Positions 29,810 through 41,603 of a DNA stretch of 50,000 bases are shown here, piece by piece (position 1 is the stretch's first letter; each line of letters begins with the position of its first letter). The DNA is from Eimeria necatrix. Taxonomy: Eukaryota; Apicomplexa; Conoidasida; Eucoccidiorida; Eimeriidae. Location of the stretch: NCBI RefSeq assembly GCF_000499385.1, contig NW_013652138.1:1-50000 (forward strand), written 5' to 3'. The notes under the pieces were generated by a model, which worked only from the letters and a program-made list of their open reading frames with translations, had not been told where the DNA came from and made no database searches. The translations under genes and the position numbers were made by a program.

Positions 29810-29871
29810 CTTTGCACGGCACGACAAAAAGGAACATTGCAAAATGTTTCTTTTTGTCGGGCCGTGCAAAG
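29810..29871. repeat. Near-perfect inverted repeat (hairpin, about 28-bp stem, 5-base loop)
   Basis: CTTTGCACGGCACGACAAAA and following bases (29810-29837) pair with 29843-29871, the reverse complement with about two mismatches. Only a GCAAA-type loop separates the arms. It could be a small foldback element remnant or a structured RNA; no flanking target-site duplication is obvious by eye. Confidence 0.8.
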
Positions 29872-29924
29872 TTAGGATTCATGAACTTATTGTCATGTGG
29901 AAGCCTGACCCAGTGAAACTTCTT

Positions 29925-30022
29925 CCACTTTATCACTGGCCTGAAATGCATGCCGGACAGGCAGACGTGTCTCACTGGTCTAAAATGCATTTGGGACACA
30001 CTGAAATGCATTTGGGACACAA
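29925..30022. repeat. Short degenerate tandem repeat (ATGCATTTGGGACAC type)
   Basis: ACTGGCCTGAAATGCATGCC, ACTGGTCTAAAATGCATTTG and CACTGAAATGCATTTGGGAC follow one another within 100 bases. Confidence 0.7.
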
Positions 30023-30571
30023 ATACACCCGAGAGCTGTGGTCAGTCCATAGCCGGGGAAATAATGCAGCGCTTTCAAAGCGTTTTCGAGTGCAAGCAAG
30101 CTATGGCTGCGTTGAATTTCGTGGCCTAGGTACCAACGCAGTTGCTGTTCTCTACACAACACACCTAATTTGCTTTCCTGCTCTTGCTGGTTACACTTTT
30201 CTGTTTTCTAGTTAGAGTGCGATTCTTCATCTTAAGCCTAGTAAGCTTCTTTATTTCCTGACGTCTGCAGCCCCTGGTTTCATTTATTCTACCATGTCTA
30301 GCAGTGTACCGCGCTTGTTTCTTCGAAAGCTTAGCCTCATTTCAGTTATTCTAGTATGTGGTGCAGTTGTATATCTCAAGAACTAAATTGTCTCAACACG
30401 TATTACCGAAAAAGAGCCCTTTTTTTGATGCATTTTGCACAAATTCTTCACAAGATCCGCAGCAGGAGCAGCGGCCCACCAGTGCTGCTGCTTACACTTC
30501 AGCAGAAGTTCCATGTTTTGCATATTAGCTTTCAAATTCGAGAAAATTTCAGAAATGGGGAACTTCCTTCG

Positions 30572-30687
30572 CCAAGTCGAAAGTCCTGTGTCAATATTAG
30601 TGCATTTACCCAAGTCGAAAGTCCTGTGTTAATATTAGTGCATTTACCCAAGTCGAAAGTCCTGTGTTAATATTAGTGCATTTACCC
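30572..30687. repeat. Three-copy 38-base minisatellite
   Basis: CCAAGTCGAAAGTCCTGTGT begins at 30572, 30610 and 30648, each copy followed by AATATTAGTGCATTTACC. Copies 2 and 3 are identical over most of their length and copy 1 differs at one base. Confidence 0.92.
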
Positions 30688-30699
30688 TTGAAAGATTTC

Positions 30700-33600
30700 A
30701 ACAAACGAGACAATTCACCTTTAGAAAACTAGTCGAGAAACCCTGTAAAGTTGTACAAATTCTGTAGACCGTTTACTGAACGTTTCTTGGTTTCGGCTCC
30801 CGGTGGCAGCGCCCCTTGTCTTTTCACGCAATTGTGAGGAATATTTCGAATAAAAACGACAAAGACTATTTGATATGCTAATAATAAATGTTTACTTCTC
30901 AAATGATTTGAGGAAAAGAATGGAAAACCGGAATTAGATTAGACTGAAATGCCGTGGCTCGCATGGCGCGCAGCCGTGAAGTTTCTGCTGAGTAAATGTG
31001 CATTTGTGGTCTACTAACTATCATTTATGCAGATTTTATTTATATATCATTTAGAAAACCAGAAAATGCGTGTGAAATATCATTTAGAAAACCAGAAAAT
31101 GCGTGTGAAAATGTGTGTGTTCATGATTTCGTTGCTTTTCTGTTCATCTCCCAGCAACCGCCACCGTATCCACTCAGCTCGAGGGATTTGTGGGTTTTGA
31201 AACATCTTGATTGCTTCTCTCCCTGTTATATTATTCTAATTGGGAATTCCCCAAAATCTCTGACTGTACTTTCAAACTATTTCTGAAAGGTGGGGCCCCT
31301 GGAGCTCAAGAGGTAAGCATATCACAGCTCATGAGCTGAGCGCTCCTGGGCTCGTCCATGTCTTGTATTATGGCTACATATTGGGCCTCACCTGTCGCTA
31401 TTCACTAAATACACCATTAAAAACTGGAAATTTTGAAGAATATTGTTGCACTTAACAATGTCAAGAAATGTGTCTGCCGATCTACGGTGGTTATTCACTG
31501 CGTGACTGCATGATGGTGGGGCCCGGTGCAGTTTCAATGCTGGGACTGAATGCGGAAGTAACTCGGTGTTGTTGCGTAACCTCCAGTTTCTTTCTTGCTT
31601 TCTATTTATAGTTATTTTACAAATTTACTTTCACTGAATTGTACAACGCAGAAGGCCACTCCTGGGCTGCGCTGGGGGGTAAGGAGCTAGTTACCAGGAG
31701 CGGGCTGGGCACTTCACTTGGCAATGAGCTTTGAAAAACTGAACAAGAGAGAAAGCACTTGAAAAACACCAAAAGCCACATAGACGCGGCCGAACTTCAC
31801 CGATTAGGCAGTAGTTGAAGCGGCAAAGGAAGCTGCAGCAGTTTTGCAGCATGCGTCGGCGTCAAATGGCCTTCGTGCAGAAAAAGCCTCGTAACAAAAT
31901 TTCTTTCCACAAAAAATGGTTCGCTACAGTTAAAAAACTTGGAATGATGTTTCCGAACGAAAATTTATTGGCTGCTTTCGGTGTCTAGGATGTCCTAAAG
32001 GACTCTATGGCTGCGTTCTACACTAAACCACAAAAGTGGTCTTAAGTGGTGACGCGAACGAGAAAGCCTCCCCTTAAAATGAGGAAAAAGTTCAGTTCCA
32101 TTTGTGCATTGGACCTTCCGGCCTCATGCAGATGCTTGACCCTAGACAAGCATTCAGTGCGGATTCAGAGGCTGAGAAAGGAGCTCGGATAGTTGCGGAT
32201 AATCAATAACTCAGTTGATTCAAGCATGAAGTTTAAAGCCCAATTTCGATGGCCGTATTGAAGCCAAACCCGGTGTATCCAAGGCTCCCAAGCTAATAGA
32301 GCCGTGGGCCCTTACTGTGAAAAATGCGAGGGCCATGAAGCCACCAAAAACAGAAATTAAGCAGAACAAAAATGCTTACAGAGCTAAAGAGGGCACTAAA
32401 CAACAGAGCTGCACGCAGCGATGTTGCAATGGGCCCTATGCGATGAAACAGTAGGATAACTGGACACGCAGCCAGAGTTGCCCTCTTGCAGTGGATGTTT
32501 ATTGTTTCCTTCAAAAGTGGATTGCAGAAAATTCAAAAGCTTGGGGCTTTTAAAGGTACTTTTCAACGGTAAAGGTACTTTTCAACGGAAAATTATGGAA
32601 AATTCAAAGAGTTGTCACTCGCTGTGCATGCAAGAATTGCAGTGTAGCCTTCTTCTCCAAAAAAATAAAATAAATAAACAAGAATGAAACAAAAACAACC
32701 AATTTTGAGATAAATCAAATTAGCACTAATGCTCAAACTTCTGTTGCAGCTGTGTGCATGCAATATTGCAGCAACACAGAATAGCAAGTTTTGGAAATTT
32801 TCAACTCGCCGAAAACGGAAATTTTTGAGAGATTAAACGCTTTTAAAACTGTTTAATTGAGTTTTTTAAGACTTTAATCAAATTTTCGAGACTTTTCATG
32901 CTCAAATCTAATTCTTCGATCGAAATTTACAAGTATTTTCGTAAAATCAATCTATTATGCAAGCGTACTTTCACACGTAAAAAGCCTGATACGCTGTTCA
33001 AAAGATCGAACATATGCATGCGCTTTCAACCACTAAGAACGGACGCTTGTGCAGTTGTTCGAGCACTGTAGATCGCCTACAGGACTGAAAGGAGACCAGC
33101 TTTAGCATGAGGGCAAAAACGTGAAGTTATGCGCATAGAATATGACCCACTTTTCAGTGCCGCATAATTCAATATCGCACAATTCACAGTTACGTCTGCC
33201 ACACATTTGGTCCTGTGCACCATCAAGAAGCCAGCAAGTCTGCCCGCAAACTCTGTCGAGCCTATTATCTAAACATACCTTCCAGTAGAAAGAGCCTTCG
33301 TGGGCAACACACACAAAAGGTTTTATCGCCAGTAACGCTGATTACTGGCCATGAAATCAGGAAAACAAAGTCCACCAAAAAATGACTGCCAATCAATGAT
33401 TGCATGCCTAGGAGTATACTGAGATAATCAGGCTTTACAAATCGGTAAACTGCCAGTTAAGTGGCAGTTCGCCATGTTTTCCAAGATTTCAATGTACTGC
33501 AAAAATGTCTAAGCTCATTTGTCTGCAGGGCAGTGCATTTGCTAGAAACATTACTCGTCAGCCAGACACACAAACTCGATCACCCCAACGCTTTAGAATG

Positions 33601-36600
33601 TACCAAGATTACATACAGGGCTATGGGCGCACTTCCTGTGCTGAGCTTTACACTTAATGCTAAATAAATAAGTAAAACATTGTGTCGTCGTATGCGCGTA
33701 CCTTCATACGAAATAGATTAGCACTCTTATGCGGGCACACAGCTTTTACGAGCCTACAGCGAAGTAGTAAACCACCACAGAACGGCCAAACCGCACGACG
33801 AAACTCATCGTGAACATTGTTTCCTTTCCTTCCTCCCAGTGGCAACTGCACACAATAAGTACGCCATCAAAGCCGCTCTCTTGCATTTCACTCGGACAGC
33901 AATCATTCATCTGCACTAGAGTTGCTTCACGCGTTGGCGTTGCTTTTCACAGGTGTGACCAACTGACAGAATTGCAGACTGATAAGCTTCAATGCTCAAG
34001 CAGCTTTTGCAGTGAACTGCTGACACGGTCGCTAGCAAATAATGCAAGGGCAAGCCTTGGCATGCCCTGAAACCCTTTCTAGCGCCCTATACAATGCGTG
34101 TGGAAACGCTACTGTGTCCTAAAGCATTATCCACAAAGTTAGGTGCGATTGATGCGCTATTAGCCCTTGCAAAAGTGCCCGCCCAATGTGTCGGCCTGGC
34201 TCTCAATCTTGTCCCTCTTCAAAATATATATTTCCTCGAATCTGTCAGGCCTTTGTCGCGGCTTAGCCATTTTCATCAGGTTTCAGCCGCATATCCATCC
34301 AATTTGTTTACTGCGTTGTTGCCAGCACAGTGCGACGCAACGCCCGTGTGAATACGCAGACGTTCCCTTTGAGATTCCGGGACAAAGCACCACACTTAAT
34401 TGACGTGCGCAACACTAGTAAACAAGAAAGCACTTCCTGTACCACGCTTGTGGACGAACCTAGAAAGCGTTTCCATGCTTCCTTCGATGCGCAGCAGCAG
34501 ACCTGCGTGCAGCGAGCTGCTGCAAGTACAAAGGCACCGGGCTCGGCAGTAATTCACCGCTCACCGGAAGCGCGCTCAAGAAACGAACGGGCCATGTTGG
34601 TCGGCCGTCTAACAGTCTTGTGAAAACTGTCTTCCAAAAAGTTTGCTCGTCCACAAGGCGTTACACACCTGACTTGTGAAGACCGTATAGTGTAGTTTGT
34701 GCACTAGTGCGCCTTCTCTGATTATGTGGCCTTATGAATGCTGCTGCATATCTGAATGTCCATGATCGCCGTCTTCGTGTAGTTGTGCAGCAGAGGAAAT
34801 GCAATTGTGGTGATCAAAGTTTTCAGGAAGGAGCCAGACAAAGGTGACACAGAAGTAACTGTGTGAAGCAATGCATTTTCGTACTTTCGTCTATTGCGAA
34901 TCGGCATTTAGTTTGTCAAGTTAAGCTTAGGACGGTGCGTTTTAGTTGCCGTTCCCTTCTAATTTGTCGACGCACTACCTAAATTACCGCGGAATACAAG
35001 AAAGGCAGGTTTTCCGGTCAAAATATGGAGACGAATCTTCTTTAGTTGCGTGTGCAGGGGGCGATATTCAGTTTTGCTCGATTTGCCCTGTGTGTGAAAG
35101 CTGCTGGGGATGTGTACAGCATGGTCATGGTGAAACAGGGAGCCTGTGCTGCTGTTTGGTCTTCGTTTGCGCCGCGTACTCATTTGTCTAGCAGAGCGAG
35201 TAGCAAGGACAACAACGGGGCAAAAAGAATTTACGGAAACGATTGCCACGTGTAGCGTCTAACGGCATGTACTACAGCCACTTGTTGGCAGCAGCTAATG
35301 TAGAACTTGTCAAATCACTGGCACAATTGACAGCTGACAAAATAAGTCATGGAAACGTCTTTCGCCAAACCCTACTGCTAGCAGGAGGACAGAGGTTGCT
35401 CGTGCTTGTTACTAGATGGGCCAAGCATCACGACAAGGCGGTCTACACTTGTACAGGGTCGAAAAGTCCCAGCATAACTCTGTATACTAAACATCTAGCA
35501 TAGAAAGAAAGTAGTTTAAAGTGTTGCGCCAAGGGAAATACGTGACAATGTGCGGCACATTTGCTTTGTATATTTTCATTTTGGGATGAAATTCCCAAAC
35601 ATCTATCTCTGGCGAAAAAGATGCCACAGAGTTCGTCAACTGAAGATGCAGTTTCGAATGACCAACAATCTGAGACGCGTAGGGATGAAAGTTGCAGTGT
35701 CTTGCTTGGCTTTGCGGCAAATATTCCTTCTAGATAAAAGAAGCACTATTTAGAACCTCCAGATCGGGCGAGTGCCAAACGGCTGGAGATGCCAAATACA
35801 ATACTGCACTCTGGCGCTTATTAAGGCCCACAAGCATGTCTTGCGATATACAAAAACACATTTTTGCATAAGACATTCCTGAACTATCTAAGGAAGCATT
35901 CAAGGCAGGGAGTGTGTTTTTACGCAAAACAGAAACAAACTCGCACCACTGTGTTCAAATTGAGTGTTCCTGCTGAACGTTTTGGAGAGCTCTTTATCGG
36001 CAACACCTCCACGTCTATGTGTTTACAGTAAGTGACACACTTCCTGTTTAGCAATTCATGCTGCCTGCTGCACCGCCGATACTACAGGATTCAATGTCTA
36101 AGCCAAAAGCGCATTGCATTTTGGACACAGAAAATGGTTTCCTTGGCTTTAACGATTCCTAATAAGAATACTTTTGAAGAATGGCTTCAGCTGGCGCACC
36201 ATGCGTGCGAATTCTACCACTGGCGACTCAAAATCATTGGTTAGCCACTGTGCCGCTCCGTATTCCACGAACTACACTCCAGAGAACTGCAAGCAGCATT
36301 TCAGAGCAGTCCCATTGACATGGGAACCATGGCGAGCCTTCAAGACACTTTTCACTTTGCACGGATCCCTCATGCAACAAATCTCTATTTGCAGTAATGC
36401 TGCTTCACGCTTGTGCATTGCTCTGCATGGGCGCGAACAATTGATAGAATTGTAACCTGATACGCTTTGATGCTTTTTCAGTTTGCGCACCAAAACCTTC
36501 ACACTATTTTCAGCAAGACAATCTTGCCTGCATGCAGTGCAGCGGCAAGTCATGGCGTGGCTTAGTCACCCTTTACGCAGCAATATGTGGTTGATGCGTT

Positions 36601-38765
36601 CGTGGTCTATGCCAAAAGTGACAAACTGAGGTGGTGATCTGACTATCATCTTAATGGTCTTATAAGTGGACATTTCCCTGCATGCCTTGGTTTTTTGTTG
36701 CTTCTCAGCCTGCTATTCCAGTCTGATACACCTTTTTGCATGTTGCATACTGCGTACGCGAATATGTGCCAGCAGCAGGATTGTGCACCTTTACGGGTTT
36801 TGCTCAAAACAACTACAGTTCCGAAATGCCGGGAAAAAACAACGCTCCGCACGGCCTGTATGGTGTTAAGATATATGTTGCTCGATTGATGCTTTTGCTG
36901 GGGAGATAGAGCCTTAGCAAGGCAATTTGAAATTGGAATTCTACCAGCAAAAGAAAACATAATAGGGCTACACTCCTCCAAAATCTTAGCCAGTATATAG
37001 TAGGTACTTGCAAACAGTTAAGTGCAGCTTGTACATATCGCAGTATACTGAGAGCAAAAGTTAATATCCCAAAACGCTGACTGTACAATGCGTATATTGT
37101 TTGTAATCCTAGTCACCAAAGTGAATGTAAGATATGAAGTTCTTTTTAAAAGTTTCCAAGCAAATTGCATGCAACAAGCAAGAGCTTTGATCAAACTGGC
37201 ATATCTTTTCATGGCTGGCAGCTCGTATTTATGGCACCTACTGCCTAAAGCATGTCGTAAAATACATTCGCTTGGTTGCATAACAATGGAACAACTCGGC
37301 ACCTATTCATGTGAGTTGTTTCTGGAAAACCCGAGCCCGCAGCGCACCAGCCACAGTATTCAGAAAGCTGAGCAACTGATACAAGATAAGCTGCCATCGC
37401 TGATCGTCATACATTCCTTGCTGTCCCACATGCTTACTCCACAGGCGTAATTTCAAATGCAAAGATTGCAAGTAAACGCTAGGACAGTGCGCAGCATCAT
37501 TGGCTCTGGAAAATTTTTGTCCACCCGTACATGGGCGTAACACACCTGCAGTGATCGGTGCCTGGAAGGAGTAACCATTTTGTTCCAATCTGTTCAGCAC
37601 AGGCCTGCACGCTGTGGCAATGACAAGCTGTGGCGGATTCAGCACTATGTAGCGAAAAGCGAACAAAAAATATCTTTACAAGTTTAAGCATGGACAAAGT
37701 AAGTTCCTCTGGCGCCCTCAGCTCACTACCATGGTCTTCGGGGTCGAGCATCTGTACGCAAATACTGTTTGGAGATGTTGGAAAGAATGGGGTGCACTGG
37801 AGATGCTGGTTTGCATAAACTGCTGCACTTTCGCGGGCTTTTAAGTTGTGCCTACGCATTATACTTGGGAAATTGCAATCCCGTAGAAGCCAAGCCTCAG
37901 AATATGCAGCAGAATAGTGTACGGGGGACGGGATTTTGTGCATATTTTTAATGTGAAGTGACTACATTCGACAATAGTATAGAAGTTAGGCAAGAAATAA
38001 TGCACTAATTACAAGCGGCAAGCCAGCAGATATCATCAGTGAGAAAGCTATCACTTGTGCAAACAGCGTGCGCGCTGCATGTTCTTTTCTCTCAGGTTCT
38101 TCCGAGGGCAAATGTCTAGTTCTTACGTTCTCAAAGTTTATTGAGATTGAACAGTGTTAAGTTTCAAGTGCAGAACCGAGGAAGAAGCTTTCAAATGCGC
38201 TGCGATAACTGCCACGCTTCCAGTTTGCTACATCTCGTTAGAGGGCATTCACCTGATGAAGTGCGCCACGTGTGTTGGCGTTGTGGGAAGATTCCGTTTT
38301 TGGTACTTTTGTGCAAAAATATAAAGTCTGCAATTGTCGCCTCATATTCCTCAGACTGTGAGGCTTTTGTCATTCTTGGAAAGAAAGACTTTTCTTCAGA
38401 AAGCGCTCCCTCTTGCTGCACTTTCAAGTCCTTAGCAAGCAGCAGCCTGCAGCAGATATAGTCACAAAGTATTGTACAAAGGTAGCGAAGTTGAACTGTT
38501 GAAAATATGTTTTATTTTCCAAAACCAGCTCATGAGAAAGCTCCAAGGGTAGTTGTCTTCAAGCAAATTTCAAGTCTACTAGGCTGAAGAGTTAGCCTTT
38601 TGAGGCCACGGAGTTTTCCTTTGTTTCTTTGAATAGGATGAAACAAACTTGCTGCTTTCTAGAGCATTATTTTATTTTTGAGGGCTTTGCTGCAGGCCCC
38701 ACAATTTAGAGTGGCAAGCAGCTGCCAAATGCAAAGAGGGGTATTTTTTGTACATGAATAAGTGG
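30700..38765. other. About 8 kb without a gene I can support
   Basis: Open frames here are short, lack consistent splice-linked neighbours and show no recognisable domain. A 35-base tandem duplication (31046-31112, CATTTAGAAAACCAGAAAAT) and a duplicated GGTACTTTTCAACGG (32554-32588) are visible. A few microexon-like sites on the minus strand (33626, 34432, 34973, 36035 and 37235) are noted as a separate observation. Untranslated, intronic or non-coding RNA functions cannot be excluded. Confidence 0.45.
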
Positions 38766-38770
38766 CAAAA

Positions 38771-38977
38771 TGCATCAGAAACTCCGTAATGCTTATTTTG
38801 TTTTCAAGACAGTAAAAATGTATTCGGCTTTTTATTTTTGCATCAGAAACTCCGTAATGCTTATTTTGTTTTCAAGACAGTAAAAATGTATTCGGCTTTT
38901 TATTTTTGCATAAGAAACTCCGTAATGCTTATTTTGTTTTCAAGACAGTAAAAATGTATTCGACTTTTTATTTTTGC
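38771..38977. repeat. Three-copy 68-base tandem repeat
   Basis: TGCATCAGAAACTCCGTAAT starts at 38771 and 38839, and TGCATAAGAAACTCCGTAAT at 38907. The units are otherwise nearly identical and AT-rich. Confidence 0.93.
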
Positions 38978-39844
38978 CGGCAAAGTGTTTGTACATAAAA
39001 TGCATTTAGTCCGCGCAAATCAACGCAGCCACCAGACTTAAATCAAATTGTTGTCATGTAGACTTAGTTAGGCTCATTTTGCGAGAAATGAGGTTATCTT
39101 CAATATCGGGATATTAAGTACAATTTGCAAAAGAATAAATTTCCTTTCAGGGAAATTGAGTGCAATTTGCAAAAAGATTAAATATCCTTTTAGTCTTAGG
39201 GATTAAACGCACTTATCCGAAAAGATAAATGTATCTTCAGTCCCAGGAAATAGAAGAAAATTTCTTCAACAAGAAGTTAATGAGACACATTTTGCTTAAC
39301 TAGAAATTAGTAAAACATATTTTGTTCAAATAAAAATCCTTTTTGGCTCTAAAGGCTGCTACTGTTTATTTCTTTTTGGAGAAAAGAAAATATACTTTCG
39401 CGCCATCTTTTTCAAGATTGTTGAAAAAAGAAATATTAAATATATCCAATTTGTTCAAAAGGGTTTTATATGAGGAGAAGTATTTAATATATCTAGTTTG
39501 CTCGAACAGGTTTCATGAATTTACTTTTGTGAACTTTATTCAAAAAACCATTTCTGCTAAACGCATGCATGCAACCAACTTGGGACTTTCCAAGACGCTC
39601 TTTGACCCATCAGGAAATTCACTTTTCCAGATTTAGAACTTTAATGTATTTGTTTATTTTTGAAAAACAAGACCAGATGTACTTTTTCTTTGGAGTGCTT
39701 TTTTCTTTTTGCAAAAGAAGAAACAATACAAGCACTGTTTTGAACTAATATTAAATTGAAATGAAATTATTTTTGAATATTTGAAATTCAAAACAATGCT
39801 TTGTTGCAGTGGCGTTTTAATTCAAAAGGAAACACCGCTGTGTC
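38978..39844. other. AT-rich spacer, nothing recognised
   Basis: Low-complexity AT-rich DNA with repeated TTTGTTCAA/AAGAAAT-type phrases. The 97-codon plus-strand frame at 39343-39636 has biased, AT-driven composition and no supporting context. Confidence 0.5.
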
Positions 39845-40145
39845 TTTTGCTGCTGCAGCAGCTTGCAGGTTTCTGCTGCTGCAGCGCAGCAGCTTGCAGG
39901 TTTCTGCTGCTGCAGCGCAGCAGCTTGCAGGTTTCTGCTGCTGCAGCGCAGCAGCAAAAGGCGCAGCAGCTTGCAGGCTTCTGCTGCTGCAGCGCAGCAG
40001 CAAAAGGCGCAGCAGCTTGCAGGTTTCTACTGCTGCAGCACAGCAGCAAAAAGGTGCAGCAGCTTGCAGGTTTCTGCTGCTGCAGCGCAGCAGCAAAAAG
40101 ACGCAGCAGCTTGCAGGTTTCTGCTGCTGCAGCGCAGCAGCAGGA
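39845..40145. repeat. CAG/CTG minisatellite with GCAGCTTGCAGGTTTCTGCTG units
   Basis: About seven units of roughly 30-40 bases, each with GCAGCAGCTTGCAGGTTTCT then CTGCTGCAGCGCAGCAG, some with an AAAAGG insert. It is open in several frames on both strands because it lacks stop-forming triplets; that alone is not evidence of coding. CAG-rich sequence of this kind is characteristic of Eimeria genomes. Confidence 0.9.
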
Positions 40146-40468
40146 ACTGCGAATTTCAGAAAGACTTGTTTAGCAATTTGAATGGTTTGCTGCTGTTTTT
40201 CTTTTTTGCATTTTTCTTGTTTTGTTCTTTTGATTTAATTTCAAAATTTTAATTGTAGAAGATTAAATGAAATTAAACTTTTAAATGACAAAGAAACAGC
40301 AAACTGGGGCCCCACACGACGCTCGCAGATACTACAATTTGGTGTTTCCTTTTGAATCAAAAGCAACTGCAACAAAATATTCCTTTTAATTTCAAAAATT
40401 CAAAAAATAATATTTTTTCAAATCAAATTATTCATGAAATTGAATCAAACGCAGCCGCAAGCGCGAGG

Positions 40469-40861
40469 CAGCAGCAGCAGCAGCAGCAGAGACCGAGAAG
40501 GTCTTGCTGCTGAGGTGGCAGCTGCTGCAGCTGCTGCAGCTGCTGCAGCGCATGCATTTGAGGAGAAGACGCGTTTAATTGTTGAAATAATATATTTGAT
40601 TTGTTTTAATAAAGTTTTTAGAGGCAGTGGACGCGAGAAAAAGGCAAAACGACGGCGTGGGGCCCCAGTTCTGCTGCTGCTGCTGCTGCTGCTGCTGCAT
40701 GCAGCGACGAGCAGCAGCAGCCGCCGCTGGTGCTCGCTGCAGCTGCATGCATGCGTTTTCTGACTTTCTTTGGAAATGCAACTTAGTGGAATTTGGGAAT
40801 TTCAGGGATTCTGCAAACTCGACTCATCATTGCTGTCACCGCAGCCTCCAGCTGCTGCTGC

Positions 40862-40894
<33 letters not shown>

Positions 40895-41060
40895 GCGGCG
40901 TTGGGGCTGGGGGCCCCCACGCTTGGCGGTCTTGTCTGTTTCCAACTAAAGTCGAAGTATATTAATTAAAGAACTTCGAGCTTCTTTGCTTGTCTTTTCA
41001 ATTGAAGGCAGCAGCAGCAGCAGCTGCAGCAACAGCAGCCCGTTTCGCTGCTGCTGCGCA
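40469..41060. repeat. Cluster of CAG/CTG trinucleotide tracts
   Basis: Tracts at 40469-40490, 40516-40552, 40669-40698, 40851-40892 and 41009-41056 alternate between CAG and CTG orientation, separated by AT-rich unique sequence. No splice-consistent gene model was found in this part. Confidence 0.85.
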
Positions 41061-41167
41061 GGCTCATGGGGTGTATGTACAGCCCGTGTCTTCCACTGCT
41101 CTCCTCTCCTTCAAGAGTCCTTTAATTAAATAAAAAGCAAAAGGGCAATTTGGAGCTGCAGCACACC

Positions 41168-41603
41168 ATGCGCTCCCTGGGGGGCGTGCGGCGCGTGCTG
41201 CTGCAGCAGCAGCAGCAGCCGCAGCAGCAGCCGCTGCAGCAGCCGCTGCAGCAGCAGCAGCAGCAACGGGCTCGCGGGGCCGCCGCAGCGCTGCGGCCGC
41301 TCTCCCGCTGCTGCTGCGCCGCATGCAGCAGCTTCGGGCCCCCCCTTTTGCTGCTGTCTTTCAGTTTGCTGCTGCTTGCATGCATTGTGTGTCCCCTGGG
41401 GTGTGTGGGTTTCCCCATGGATGCAGCCCGCAACGCGGAGCTGCAGCAGCAGCGGCAGCAGGAGCAGCAGCAGCAGCAGCAGCAGCAGCGCGAAGAAGCC
41501 GCGCTCGCCCTGCTTTCTCTCCACGAAAAATATAGTCCTCCTAATTGCAAATATCATCCTTTGCCTTCTTCTTTGGATTCTTTTGGCCTTTTGAACAACA
41601 ACG
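41168..41603 (+). CDS. Exon 1 of the repeat-intron gene: Gln-rich N terminus and signal anchor
   Basis: 145 codons plus one base. Residues 1-11 are MRSLGGVRRVL, followed by a Q/P/L-rich tract to residue 33 and a Cys cluster (48-53). A hydrophobic stretch at 60-79 contains LLLLSFSLLLLACIV. A second Gln run (93-107) and a helical REEAALALLSLHEK segment follow. The donor GTGGGC at 41604 leaves phase 1, matching the next exon. The open frame continues to a stop at 41630 if the donor is not used. No in-frame ATG precedes 41168. Confidence 0.55.

Noticed and set aside
39788..40181. Long open frames on both strands through the CAG minisatellite
   Set aside because: CAG/CTG repeats lack stops in most frames. 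No start context, splice partners or unique coding sequence accompany them.
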